A DNA stretch of 37,059 nt from Parvibaculum sp. (GTDB lineage: Bacteria; Pseudomonadota; Alphaproteobacteria; Parvibaculales; Parvibaculaceae): NCBI RefSeq assembly GCF_002684405.1, contig NZ_NYVD01000103.1:1-37059 (forward strand), read 5' to 3'. Numbering within the stretch: position 1 is the first letter of the stretch; the number at the start of each line of letters is the position of its first letter. Both the position numbers and the translations under genes were made by a program. This document shows, in pieces, positions 1 through 7,639 of this stretch. The notes below the pieces were generated by a model. It was not told the DNA's origin. It did no database searches and saw only the letters and a program-made list of their open reading frames with translations.

Positions 1-443
1 CCGGTGATCAGGATGCTGGCATCCGAGCCCGCCACCTGATCGGCAAGCTTCACCACCTGACCCATGCGCTCATCCTTGTAGATGAGGGCGTGACCGTCAT
101 CGGACACGGCGGCGAGAACGGCGGCGATGAGGTCTGCGTCGGGCGGCAAGGGGATGTATTCCTTGGCGCCGGCGCGGATCGCGCTCACCGCGGCGCGCGC
201 ATCGTTTTCGATGCCGCAGGCGACGACGGGCACGCAGATATGCTCTTCGGCCAGCCGGGCGATGAGGTTTTCGATGTCGAGCTTGACATCCACCATCACG
301 AGGTCGGCGCCACGGCCGGCGCGCAGCGTCTCGAGCGCCTGGTCGATCGTATCGGTATGCGTCACCTTGGCGCCCTTCGACATGGCGATCTTGGTCGCTG
401 TCGAGAGCTGGCCGTTCAGGGTTCCTGCAATCAGAAGGCGCAT
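1..443 (-). CDS. flbD: FlbD, sigma-54-dependent flagellar regulator (C-terminal part beyond the left edge)
   Basis: FlbD is the enhancer-binding protein that activates sigma-54 promoters of late flagellar genes and represses the fliF promoter in Caulobacter. I translated the minus strand by hand. The product begins MRLLIAGTLNGQLS and reads without a stop to the window edge (147 codons), ending in ILITG, which is where the Walker A motif of the AAA+ sigma-54 interaction domain begins in this family. The visible part is the receiver-like N-terminus, with segments such as VPVVACGI and RAGAKEYIPLPPDADLI that I recognise from Caulobacter FlbD. The ATG lies at 443-441, 56 nt after the fliN stop, so flbD is the last visible gene of the fliF operon, as in Caulobacter. 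The AAA+ and DNA-binding domains are outside the window. Confidence 0.9.
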   Translation of the reverse strand, partial: MRLLIAGTLNGQLSTATKIAMSKGAKVTHTDTIDQALETLRAGRGADLVMVDVKLDIENLIARLAEEHICVPVVACGIENDARAAVSAIRAGAKEYIPLPPDADLIAAVLAAVSDDGHALIYKDERMGQVVKLADQVAGSDASILIT

Positions 444-499
444 CTTGGTGTACTCCGGCGTTCCAGAATTCTTGTGGTTGCGGTCAAGTCGTGTGGCCG

Positions 500-856
500 T
501 CAGGCGAGGCCGCCCTTGATGATCTCGGTCATGGTGACGCCCAGCCGGTCCTCGACGAGGACGACCTCGCCGCGTGCGACGAGACGGTCGTTCACATAGA
601 TGTCGATGGCTTCGCCGACCTTGCGGTCCAGTTCGACCACCGTGCCGCGATCCAGCTTCAGGAGTTTGGAGACCTCGATGTCGGTCTTGCCGAGTACGGC
701 GGAGACATTCACCGGCACGTCGAATACGGCTTCGAGATCGTGCGCCGTACGGTGCTCCGGCGTACCTTCCTCTTCCTCTGCATCCGGTGCGACGGCCGGC
801 AGCGCGTCGGCCTCGGTGAGGTCGGGGAGGGACATTTCATCATCCTTGTCGGCCAT
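500..856 (-). CDS. fliN: FliN, flagellar motor switch C-ring protein
   Basis: FliN forms the lower part of the cytoplasmic C-ring with FliM and FliG and helps dock the export ATPase complex through FliH. The 118-residue product has an acidic, poorly conserved N-terminus (about residues 1-38) followed by one SpoA domain (about 40-115). Typical FliN features are VFDVPVNVSAVLGKT, LLKLDRGTVVELD and YVNDRLVARGEVV near the C-terminus. Length fits the short FliN class. A purine-rich ribosome site (GAGGAGAG) lies just before the ATG. The gene starts 24 nt after fliH and ends 56 nt before flbD, so it belongs to the same transcript. Confidence 0.95.
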   Translation of the reverse strand: MADKDDEMSLPDLTEADALPAVAPDAEEEEGTPEHRTAHDLEAVFDVPVNVSAVLGKTDIEVSKLLKLDRGTVVELDRKVGEAIDIYVNDRLVARGEVVLVEDRLGVTMTEIIKGGLA

Positions 857-880
857 GGTTCTCTCTCCTCAAAAATCTGT

Positions 881-1615
881 TCAGGCGCCCGGGGCGTCGC
901 CATGGGGCGCGCTTTGGGCTTCGCCGGTCGACGCTGCGGGCTCGGGCATTTCGAGCGCGTTCGTCTCGGCAGGTTTGGGTGCGATCGTTTCGATGTAGCG
1001 GGCGATGGCCGTATCGATACGGGCGAGCATCGCGTCATAATCCCGGGTGACGCCGCCATCGGCCCATTCGACCGTGCAGTCGCCTTCTTCCATGCCGGGC
1101 TCGCCCAGCAGAATGATCCGTCCGCTCATGCCGCGTTCCATCGCCATGCGGTCGACGGTTTCCTTCATGCGATCCATCATGGACGGCGCGATGCGAAGCA
1201 GAATGTGCGGCTCGCGGTTGAGGTGCGACAGGCATTCCTGCAGCACCGCCTCGATCTCCGTTTCGGGGCGCACGCCGATGGAAGCGGACGCGAGGCGCTT
1301 TGCCGTCTCGTGGGCGAGCTTCACAGCGTCGGATTTCAGATCGCCCGATATCGCGTCGAGCGAGGACAGGATCGAGGCCGCGTTCTCGGTGAGCTTGCCG
1401 AGCGTGGCGGTGATGTTCTCATCGGCCCTGGCGGCGGTGTCCTTTTGTCCCTCGGCAAAACCCTGGGCATAGCCCTCTGCGCGCGCGGCGGCGATGTCCG
1501 CCTCGGTATAAGCACGCGGCGCCTCATCCGCAGGGCGGGGTTCGACAGATCGCTTGGCGGAGGCCGGGGCCTCGCCGAACTGTCTGTCGAATGTGAATTT
1601 GACCGCCTGTTTCAT
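881..1615 (-). CDS. fliH: FliH-type flagellar export regulator (FlbE-like)
   Basis: FliH (called FlbE in Caulobacter) is the peripheral stalk and regulator of the FliI ATPase in flagellar type III export, and it links the ATPase to FliN. The 244-residue product has a short basic start (MKQAVKFTFDRQFGE), an Ala/Glu-rich helical middle (about 35-130, with GYAQGFAEGQ matching the family's GxxxG-like helix), and a C-terminal domain with LLRIAPSMMDRMKE and ILLGEPGMEEGDCTVEWADGG. That last segment is the most conserved part of the FliH/YscL family. The position between fliG (49 nt gap) and fliN (24 nt gap) supports the call. The sequence is divergent, so the name rests on context and the C-terminal motif together. 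Confidence 0.85.
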   Translation of the reverse strand: MKQAVKFTFDRQFGEAPASAKRSVEPRPADEAPRAYTEADIAAARAEGYAQGFAEGQKDTAARADENITATLGKLTENAASILSSLDAISGDLKSDAVKLAHETAKRLASASIGVRPETEIEAVLQECLSHLNREPHILLRIAPSMMDRMKETVDRMAMERGMSGRIILLGEPGMEEGDCTVEWADGGVTRDYDAMLARIDTAIARYIETIAPKPAETNALEMPEPAASTGEAQSAPHGDAPGA

Positions 1616-1664
1616 GGGTTTCGCGTTGCTCTATGTGTTCCGGTGTGTGCCTGCAAAAAACCGA

Positions 1665-2693
1665 TCAGTAGATCAGCTCGTTTTCCTCACTGTCGGTCGC
1701 CAGCATGATTTCGCCCTTGTTGGCGAGATCCTTTGCGATGTTGACCATGGTGGTCTGCGCTTCATCGACATCCTTGAGGCGGACGGGGCCCATCAGGTTC
1801 ATGTCTTCGCGCAGGATCTTGGCGGCGCGTTCGGACATATTGGCGAAGAAGAGGTCGCGCAGCGTGTCGGACGATCCCTTGAGCGCGATGCCGAGCTTGT
1901 TCTTGTCCACGGCACGAAGGAGCGTCTGGATGCCGCCCGGATCGAGCTTGCCGAGGTCCTCGAAGGTGAACATCAGCGCCTTGATCTTCTCGGCGCTGGG
2001 CGCGGCGCGCTCTTCCAGCATGGCGAGGAAGCGGGTTTCGGTCTGGCGGTCGAAATTGTTGAAGATTTCGGCCATCAGCTCATGGGAGTCGCGGCGGTTG
2101 GTACGCGACAGGTTCGACATGAACTCCGAACGCAGCGTCTTTTCGACCTTGTCGAGGATTTCCTTCTGCACCGATTCCATGCGCAGCATGCGGGTGACGA
2201 CTTCGAGAGCGAAATCTTCCGGCAGGCAGGTCAGCACGCGCGCGGCATGGTCGGTGCAGATTTTCGAGAGGACGACGGCGACGGTCTGCGGATATTCGTT
2301 CTTCAGATAGCTGGCGAGCACGGTCTCGTGCACATTGCCGAGCTTTTCCCACATGGTGCGGCCTGCCGGGCCGCGGATTTCGTCCATGACGTTGGTGACG
2401 CGCTCTTCGGGCAGGAATTTCAACAGCAGGCGTTCGGTCGATTCATACGAGCCCACCAGCGCGCCCGTGCCGGAGATCTTGGAGGCGAATTCGACCAGCA
2501 GCTTCTCGACGTGATTGGCCTGAATGGTGCCCAGCGTGGACATGGTGGTGGAGAGTTCGCGAATTTCATCGTCGTCGAACATCTCCCACAGGGAGGCTGC
2601 GTCTTCCGCGCCCAGGGCGAGCATGAAGATCGCGGCCTTCTGGGCGCCGGTCAGCTGCTTTTCTTCCTTGATCTTTGCGACGGTCGTGGCCAT
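1665..2693 (-). CDS. fliG: FliG, flagellar motor switch protein
   Basis: FliG is the rotor protein that contacts the stator and couples ion flow to torque. The 342-residue product has the N-terminal FliF-binding domain, starting with [15 protein letters not shown], then a middle domain with the EHPQ-like motif as [15 protein letters not shown] (about 130-145). The C-terminal torque domain contains [22 protein letters not shown] and the charged segment [17 protein letters not shown]. Length is normal for FliG. The start is ATG at 2693 with GGAG in the 12 nt gap after the fliF stop, so translation is probably coupled to fliF. It is co-transcribed with fliF upstream and fliH downstream. Confidence 0.97.
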   Translation of the reverse strand: MATTVAKIKEEKQLTGAQKAAIFMLALGAEDAASLWEMFDDDEIRELSTTMSTLGTIQANHVEKLLVEFASKISGTGALVGSYESTERLLLKFLPEERVTNVMDEIRGPAGRTMWEKLGNVHETVLASYLKNEYPQTVAVVLSKICTDHAARVLTCLPEDFALEVVTRMLRMESVQKEILDKVEKTLRSEFMSNLSRTNRRDSHELMAEIFNNFDRQTETRFLAMLEERAAPSAEKIKALMFTFEDLGKLDPGGIQTLLRAVDKNKLGIALKGSSDTLRDLFFANMSERAAKILREDMNLMGPVRLKDVDEAQTTMVNIAKDLANKGEIMLATDSEENELIY

Positions 2694-2705
2694 TCAGCCT
2701 ACTCC

Positions 2706-4394
2706 TCAAGCGGGTTCGTGCAGCCAGGTACGCAGGATCGAGAGCGATTCATCCGGGTGGTTGTTCACCAGTTCGCCGATCTTGCGTACGGAGGATTGCT
2801 TGACCTTGCCCGCGACCTGGGCAATGTCGATCATCATGTCTTCGGTAAGGTGCTCGTTGCCCTCGAACGAAACGTTCTCGCCTTCGCCGGTCGGGCCGGC
2901 AATGGCGGCCACCGGCGTTTCCGTGCCGTCGGCAAGTGCGAGCTGCGCGTCGGCCGAAGAAGGGGCGACCTTCACAAATCCCAGGCGCGCAATCAGCGGA
3001 CGAAGCACGAAGAACATGGCGACCAGGGCCAGCAATGCGATCATTGCCATTTCGCCGATGCGCATCAGGTCGGCCTTGCTCAGCCCCCACATGCCGCCTT
3101 CCGGCGCCGGCGCGGTGGCCGAAGCGGCTTCGACCGTTTTCGGCGCGGCGAATTGCAGGTTCACGACTTCGACCTTGTCACCGCGCTTCTCGTCGAAGCC
3201 GATGGCGGATTTCACCAGCGTGGCGATCTTGGCCAGCTCTTCCGGGGAGCGCGGCTGATAGGTCTTCGTGCCGTCGGCAGCGGTCGTATAGGTGCCGTCG
3301 ACCAGAACGGCGACGGAAACACGTTCAACGCGGCCGGGCTCTTTCGTCTCAGTGCGCTGCGTCCGCGAAATCTCGTAATTGACGGTTTCTTCGGTGCGGT
3401 TCGCGGCGTCTCGCGAGGTGGCGCCGTCGCCAGCGCCTGTCTGGTTGGCGTTCGGCAGGTTGTTGCCGACGGTGACGCCATCATTCTGTTTGCCGTTCTG
3501 GCTGGAGGAGGTGTCCTCCACCGTCTGGGTAGAGCGAACGACCTGGCCGTCGGGATCGTAGAGGTCGGAGGTCTTGACCACGCGCGTCATGTCCATCTGC
3601 GCGGTGACTTCCACACGTGCGCCACCGGCGCCGACGACACGGCCGACGATGTTTTCGACGTGGCCGCGCAAGCGGCGTTCATAGGCGATGCGGCGTTCTT
3701 CCGCCGTCGCGGTGATCATGGCCTGCCCGTCGTCGCCCATGCCGGTCGCGAGCAAAGTGCCGCGCTCATCGACGATGGAGACATGGCCGGGCGTCAGTCC
3801 TTCCACGGCGGAGGAAACGAGATACTGGATCGACTTCACCTGCTGGCCGGAAAGGGCACGGGTGGCGAGTTTCAAAACGATGGAGGCGGTCGGGTCGCGC
3901 TTGTCGCGGGAAAAGAGTTCGCGTTCCGGCAGCACGAGGTGAACGCGTGCGCTGGAAATACCGTCGATCGAGGCGATGGTGCGCGCCAGCTCGCCTTCGA
4001 GTGCGCGCAAATGGTTGATGTTCTGAATGAAGCTGGTCGTGCCGAGCGCGTCGGCATTGTCGAAGATTTCGTATCCGACCGTGCCGCCCGCGGGCAGGCC
4101 TTTTTCGGCCAGTTGCATGCGCAGGCGGAGGGCCTGGCTTTCCGGTACGTAGATTTTCGTGCCATCGCCCTTCAGCGTGTAGTCGACCTTCATCTGGTCG
4201 AGGGCTTCGACCATCTTGGAGGCGTCGCTGACATTGACGTCGGAAAAAAGAAGAGCCTTGGGCTCACCGGAATAGTTGGCGGCAATGACGGCAAAGAAGC
4301 CGAACAGAATTGCACCGACCACACCGAGGACGGCAAGACGCACCGGTCCAAGAGACTTTACGAGATTCTGGAGATTGCTCAAAACCCACCCCAT
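2706..4394 (-). CDS. fliF: FliF, flagellar MS-ring protein
   Basis: FliF forms the MS ring in the inner membrane and nucleates basal body assembly. The 562-residue product has an N-terminal membrane helix (about 18-40, VRLAVLGVVGAILFGFFAVIA), a large periplasmic part with the ring-building YscJ/FliF domain (GYEIFDNADALGTTSFIQN, ELARTIASIDGISSARVHLV), and a Ser/Asn/Thr-rich variable stretch around 290-330. A second membrane helix lies near 445-467, followed by a cytoplasmic tail ending LSILRTWLHEPA, the FliG-binding motif. It is the first gene of fliF-fliG-fliH-fliN-flbD, so the promoter should lie in 4395-4613. That interval holds a CtrA-like box and a palindrome listed separately. Confidence 0.97.
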   Translation of the reverse strand: MGWVLSNLQNLVKSLGPVRLAVLGVVGAILFGFFAVIAANYSGEPKALLFSDVNVSDASKMVEALDQMKVDYTLKGDGTKIYVPESQALRLRMQLAEKGLPAGGTVGYEIFDNADALGTTSFIQNINHLRALEGELARTIASIDGISSARVHLVLPERELFSRDKRDPTASIVLKLATRALSGQQVKSIQYLVSSAVEGLTPGHVSIVDERGTLLATGMGDDGQAMITATAEERRIAYERRLRGHVENIVGRVVGAGGARVEVTAQMDMTRVVKTSDLYDPDGQVVRSTQTVEDTSSSQNGKQNDGVTVGNNLPNANQTGAGDGATSRDAANRTEETVNYEISRTQRTETKEPGRVERVSVAVLVDGTYTTAADGTKTYQPRSPEELAKIATLVKSAIGFDEKRGDKVEVVNLQFAAPKTVEAASATAPAPEGGMWGLSKADLMRIGEMAMIALLALVAMFFVLRPLIARLGFVKVAPSSADAQLALADGTETPVAAIAGPTGEGENVSFEGNEHLTEDMMIDIAQVAGKVKQSSVRKIGELVNNHPDESLSILRTWLHEPA

Positions 4395-4561
4395 TTGTCA
4401 GCATCCGGAGATCTTCCGCAATTCTCGGGAAGCCCTCCTTCGCCAGACACAAGACGGACTGCAATTCCTTTGCGCCCTTCAGTCCGCACCCCCGAGTTGC
4501 CCAACTCGTTGCCCAGGCGCGGTCTGCCTTTGTCAGTAGGCAATTTTTACCGGGCACCCTC

Positions 4562-4576
4562 TAAACAGATGTTTAA
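4562..4576 (-). promoter_or_regulatory. Candidate CtrA box upstream of fliF
   Basis: On the minus strand this reads TTAA-ACATCTG-TTTA, one mismatch from the CtrA consensus TTAA-N7-TTAA. It lies about 168 nt upstream of the fliF ATG. In Caulobacter the fliF operon is a class II operon driven by CtrA, and a sciP gene sits immediately upstream here. The match is short and a chance occurrence cannot be excluded. Confidence 0.5.
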
Positions 4577-4582
4577 CGCACA

Positions 4583-4597
4583 CGGCAAAATTTGCCG
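4583..4597. promoter_or_regulatory. Palindrome CGGCA-N5-TGCCG upstream of fliF (candidate FlbD site)
   Basis: The sequence is CGGCAAAATTTGCCG, a perfect inverted repeat with 7-nt arms around one A, lying 6 nt from the CtrA-like box. The same CGGCA-N5-TGCCG layout occurs upstream of the fliK sigma-54 promoter at 7578-7592. FlbD in Caulobacter represses fliF and activates sigma-54 promoters through ftr elements, so a shared FlbD site is the simplest reading. That assignment is inference. Confidence 0.5.
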
Positions 4598-4613
4598 GGC
4601 CGGGGAAAGCGCA

Positions 4614-4646
4614 CAAAAAAAGCGCCGGCGGATGATCGCCGGCGCT
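4614..4646 (-). terminator. Intrinsic terminator after sciP
   Basis: A perfect 10-bp stem (AGCGCCGGCG at 4621-4630 paired with 4637-4646) has a 6-nt loop. On the minus strand it is followed by a run of T (4620-4614 are A on the plus strand). It begins 33 nt after the sciP stop and separates sciP from the fliF operon, so the two are transcribed independently. Confidence 0.9.
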
Positions 4647-4678
4647 TCTTGGCAGCACGTACGCTGTACGGAAAAAGC

Positions 4679-4954
4679 CTACTGCCTGTATTGCTGGACG
4701 CGGGTTGCGCGCAGGCCTGCCAGACCATGACGTTCGATGGAGCGCTGCCAGCTCAGAAATTCCTCCACCGTCAGCGTGTAGCGCCGGCAGGCTTCGTCCA
4801 GACTGATGAGGCCGCCACGCACCGCGGCTACCACTTCGGCCTTGCGTCGAATGACCCAGCGCTTCGTGTCCGGGGGCGGCAGATCGGCGATCGTGAGCGG
4901 GCTCCCGTCGGGGCCGATCACATAATTCACCTTGGTTGCGTGCTGTTCACTCAT
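4679..4954 (-). CDS. sciP: SciP-type CtrA inhibitor (DUF1153 family)
   Basis: SciP is a small helix-turn-helix protein that binds CtrA in Caulobacter and blocks activation of CtrA-dependent promoters in early cell-cycle stages. The 91-residue product is almost entirely the DUF1153 domain: YVIGPDGSPLTIADLPPPDT, then KRWVIRRKAEVVAAVRGGL, then SLDEACRRYTLTVEEFLSW and a tail ending GLRATRVQQYRQ. These blocks match SciP closely. The neighbourhood (fliF operon downstream, flgD upstream) is also that of Caulobacter sciP. It has its own terminator at 4614-4646. The 137 nt upstream (4955-5091) must hold its promoter unless it is read from flgD; I saw no convincing motif there. Confidence 0.93.
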   Translation of the reverse strand: MSEQHATKVNYVIGPDGSPLTIADLPPPDTKRWVIRRKAEVVAAVRGGLISLDEACRRYTLTVEEFLSWQRSIERHGLAGLRATRVQQYRQ

Positions 4955-5091
4955 GTCACCCGGATCTCCATGCTCGAAACGTGAACACAGATTAGCGCCG
5001 CGGCTTTAAAAAACGCCTAAGCCCGAGAGTAAAAAATCCTCAAAATCAAGGAGTTAGTTGTTCCAAGGCGGGACATGAAGAGAGTGAATTC

Positions 5092-5769
5092 TTAACTTCC
5101 GGCCGCTTTTGGCTCGGCGATGCCGGTGATTTCGGAATATCGGATCTGGGCGCCGTTGATCGTCAGCAGCGGATCGGTGGTGCTCATGTCGATCGCGGTA
5201 ACGATCCCCTTGGTCTTTGTATCGGCGGCCACGGCGTTGCCGTCGGCGTCATTGGCCGTCACTTTCAGGAAATAGGAGCCGTCTGGATAGCTGGAGCCGT
5301 CGCTGCCGGTGCCGTCCCAGGCGAATTCGTTGGAGCCCTTCTTGCCCTCCATCTCCTCGCTGTAGACGGTGGCGCCTTGCCCGTTCACCACGGAGACCGT
5401 GGTGCTCGGCGCGTCGGCGGCGAGGTCGAAGCTCCAGTCCGCCTGGCCGTTCTTGAGCAGGGAAGCCGTACCGGACCCCTCCACCTGCTTGCCGAGCAGC
5501 GACACGGCGGTATTCGCATTGGCGATCGAGTTCGTGGTGATGAGCGTTTCCAGGTTCCTGTTGGTCTGGATCTGCTGTTCCACGCTCGACATCTGCACCA
5601 GTTGCTGGGTGAACTGGTTGCTGTCCATCGGGTTGGTAGGATCCTGATTCTGCATCTGGGTGATCAGCATCTTCAGAAAGGCATCGAAATTCGCATTGAG
5701 CGCCGTGGAGGCGGAACTCGACTGCGAATTGGTCGAGGACTGAAGCGAGCTGATGGTTGCGATATCCAT
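5092..5769 (-). CDS. flgD: FlgD, flagellar hook capping (scaffold) protein
   Basis: FlgD caps the growing hook and is required for FlgE polymerisation; it is exported by the flagellar type III system. The 225-residue product has a disordered Ser/Asn-rich export region (1-26). The conserved FlgD N-terminal block follows: LNANFDAFLKMLITQMQNQ, DPTNPMDSNQFTQQLVQMSSVEQQ. Then come a beta-rich Tudor/FnIII-like region, with EFAWDGTGSDGSSYPDGSYF (the FLIG/FlgD Ig-like motif), and an ending near GAQIRYSEITGI. It starts 12 nt after fliK and is presumably read from the fliK promoter. Length is normal. Confidence 0.95.
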   Translation of the reverse strand: MDIATISSLQSSTNSQSSSASTALNANFDAFLKMLITQMQNQDPTNPMDSNQFTQQLVQMSSVEQQIQTNRNLETLITTNSIANANTAVSLLGKQVEGSGTASLLKNGQADWSFDLAADAPSTTVSVVNGQGATVYSEEMEGKKGSNEFAWDGTGSDGSSYPDGSYFLKVTANDADGNAVAADTKTKGIVTAIDMSTTDPLLTINGAQIRYSEITGIAEPKAAGS

Positions 5770-5781
5770 GGGAACGGATCC

Positions 5782-7374
5782 TTAGATGCGGATGTCCACG
5801 CCGCCATTGGCAGCGATGTTGACGTTGTAGACGGGCGCCGGGGCGAGATCTTCGGTGCCGTCGGCGGTGCCGGCGCCGCCCGCGGTTCCGCCATTGCCCT
5901 TGCCGGCAAAAGCGCCCCCGCCGTCGGGGTTCTGGTCGCGCAGGGAGAAGCTCAGGGAGCTGTTGTCGGTATCGAGACCGGCATTCTGCAATGCTTGCTG
6001 GAGCGCGCGCTGGTCGCGCTGCAGAAGGTCGAGCGTGTCCTGCTTGTCGGCCATCATGTGCGCCGAAACATGGCCGTCCTTGTGGACTTTCATCTTCACG
6101 TCGATCCGGCCCATTTCAGGCGGATCGAGGCGGATTTCGAAGCGATCCACACCTTTGTTGAGGTTGCGCGCCATCTGGATGGCAAGCGCGGAGGCGGGAA
6201 GCTGGGTCGGTTGCGTCTGGCCGGGCAGGGTGCCGATGCGAACGGTGGGCGAGGCGCCGTTGCCGCGCGCACCCGATGCGGGCACGCCGGTCAGAAGGTC
6301 GTTATTCGCCGAATTGCCGTTGGAAGAGGTTCCCTGGGCCTGCTGCGGCGCGGCGGCGGGCTCGGCCCTGGGTGAGGCCGCCGTCTTGGCGTGTTCATGA
6401 CCGGCCTGTCCGGGCGCGGCATTGGCCGTCGGCTGGGTCTTGGCGGCGTCGCTCTTGGCCTCCGCGAGTTTCTGGGCCGCTTCGTGTCCGAGGCCTTTCT
6501 TGCCCTTCTCCGAAATCGCCAGATCGTCCTTGCCGTCGCCCGTCGCGGCCTTGCTGCTTGCCTGCGTTTCGGCATTGGCGAGGGCCTGAGCCGTGACCTT
6601 GTCGGCCGCTTTATCGGCAGGCTTGCCTTCCGCCGTCTTGCCGTCGGTCGATGCTTCGGCGGTCTTGTCCCCGGTGGCGTCCCCCTTTTGCGGTGTCGCG
6701 TCGGCGGACCCGGTCTTGCCGGCGGCTTGCACGGCGGCTTTCTTTTCTTCCGGGGTCAGCGGGGGTGCGGCCTTGCCGTCTGCGGCCACTGCCTTGTCCG
6801 CAGTGTCGCCCTTGGGCGTCGCTGTCTTTTCAAGCGGGGCCTGCGGATCGACGGCGGCGGCCTGCGCCGCGGGATCGTGCTGTTTATCGTCCTTGTCGTC
6901 GGCCTTCTGGTCGTCATCGCCGGATTTGGCGTCGGATTTGTCGGCAGATGCCGTCTTGTCGCCGTCACTGTCGGTTTTCGTCGCGTCGGAGGTATCGGCT
7001 TCGGCGTCGGTCACACCGCCCTCGGCGGGTGCGGACGCATCCTGCGCATCGGCCTCAGTGTCGCCGGAGCGGGCGGATTTGTCGGTGCTGTCGCTGTCCT
7101 GCTTGCGACGTGCCTGGTCGGCGCGGTTTTCCTCGGCTTCATCCCGGCGGGCCTGCGCGGTGTCGCGCTCCCTGCGATGGCTGGGCGCCTTGGTATGCGC
7201 TTCGTCGGCGCGCGCGCGGTCCTTCGCAGCGCGGGCCAGATGTTCGGCGAACATATCCGCGCCCGTCGACGGCGTAGCCGCCACGCGCAGGGCCTCAGGG
7301 CGCAGGGAAAGCGCTTCGCCTGTCGTGCCGCTGCGTTTCACGGAGGAATTCGCAGAGGAAGATGAATAATCCAT
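5782..7374 (-). CDS. fliK: FliK, flagellar hook-length control protein
   Basis: FliK measures hook length and switches export specificity. The 530-residue product has a long, low-complexity middle (about 45-380) rich in Asp, Lys, Ala and Thr (for example DKSDAKSGDDDQKADDKDDK), which is expected for the flexible ruler part. A conserved FliK C-terminal domain spans about 395-500: LPASALAIQMARNLNKG, RFEIRLDPPEMGRIDVKMKV and LQRDQRALQQALQNAGLD. Start ATG is at 7374; the ribosome site is weak. It precedes flgD by 12 nt. A good sigma-54 promoter lies 73 nt upstream of the start, so it fits a FlbD-controlled late class. Confidence 0.92.
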   Translation of the reverse strand: MDYSSSSANSSVKRSGTTGEALSLRPEALRVAATPSTGADMFAEHLARAAKDRARADEAHTKAPSHRRERDTAQARRDEAEENRADQARRKQDSDSTDKSARSGDTEADAQDASAPAEGGVTDAEADTSDATKTDSDGDKTASADKSDAKSGDDDQKADDKDDKQHDPAAQAAAVDPQAPLEKTATPKGDTADKAVAADGKAAPPLTPEEKKAAVQAAGKTGSADATPQKGDATGDKTAEASTDGKTAEGKPADKAADKVTAQALANAETQASSKAATGDGKDDLAISEKGKKGLGHEAAQKLAEAKSDAAKTQPTANAAPGQAGHEHAKTAASPRAEPAAAPQQAQGTSSNGNSANNDLLTGVPASGARGNGASPTVRIGTLPGQTQPTQLPASALAIQMARNLNKGVDRFEIRLDPPEMGRIDVKMKVHKDGHVSAHMMADKQDTLDLLQRDQRALQQALQNAGLDTDNSSLSFSLRDQNPDGGGAFAGKGNGGTAGGAGTADGTEDLAPAPVYNVNIAANGGVDIRI

Positions 7375-7446
7375 GGCCTGCCGGTCCCGTTATATTGCCG
7401 AGTATGGAGCGGAGACGGCATGAGAGCCCTCCGCGTCGGTTAGGTA

Positions 7447-7462
7447 GCAAGCCCCGGGCCAG
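7447..7462 (-). promoter_or_regulatory. Sigma-54 promoter of fliK-flgD
   Basis: On the minus strand the sequence is CTGGCCCGGGGCTTGC. This matches TGGCAC-N5-TTGC with one change (C for A) and the invariant GG and GC separated by exactly 10 nt. The -12 GC is at 7448-7447, so transcription should start near 7436, about 60 nt before the fliK ATG. Late flagellar operons of Caulobacter relatives use this promoter class with FlbD. Confidence 0.75.
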
Positions 7463-7492
7463 CGCGATTTGTCGTTGCAGTGCAGAAAATAT

Positions 7493-7506
7493 CTTGTATT
7501 TACAAG
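7493..7506. promoter_or_regulatory. Inverted repeat CTTGTA-TT-TACAAG between fliK and mnmA
   Basis: This is a perfect 6-nt inverted repeat with a 2-nt centre, 31 nt upstream of the fliK sigma-54 promoter and 134-147 nt before the mnmA start. It could be an operator for either gene. No cognate protein can be named. Confidence 0.3.
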
Positions 7507-7567
7507 GGCTTCGGCATCGGTGCGCCGCCCGGCCTGTTGACGGGAGGGGCCGCTGCACCGATATTTC

Positions 7568-7598
7568 TGCCGGGTGGCGGCAGTTTTTGCCGCCTTTT
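7568..7598. promoter_or_regulatory. Overlapping palindromes TGCCG-N5-CGGCA-N5-TGCCG (candidate FlbD enhancer)
   Basis: TGCCG (7568-7572), CGGCA (7578-7582) and TGCCG (7588-7592) are spaced by 5 nt each. The right half, GGCGGCA-GTTTT-TGCCGCC (7576-7594), is a perfect 7-bp inverted repeat and shares the layout of the fliF palindrome at 4583-4597. It lies about 106-121 nt upstream of the sigma-54 promoter, a typical enhancer distance. A run of TTTT follows on the plus strand, so a plus-strand terminator is an alternative reading, but no plus-strand gene precedes it. Confidence 0.5.
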
Positions 7599-7639
7599 GA
7601 TTTGGAGGCCCGCGCGTTTTGCGCGAGCCGGATTGTGCG

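Noticed and set aside
1554..4730. A 1058-codon open reading frame on the plus strand opposite fliG and fliF
   Set aside because: It is the mirror of well-supported flagellar genes in GC-rich DNA, has no recognisable domain and has a composition expected of antisense frames.
6360..7100. Repeat-rich or artificial region inside fliK
   Set aside because: The low-complexity Asp/Lys/Ala stretch stays in frame and is normal for the flexible part of FliK.
7576..7598. Plus-strand intrinsic terminator upstream of mnmA
   Set aside because: The hairpin plus TTTT fits the pattern, but no plus-strand transcript would need ending there and the motif recurs at fliF, so a regulatory site is preferred.
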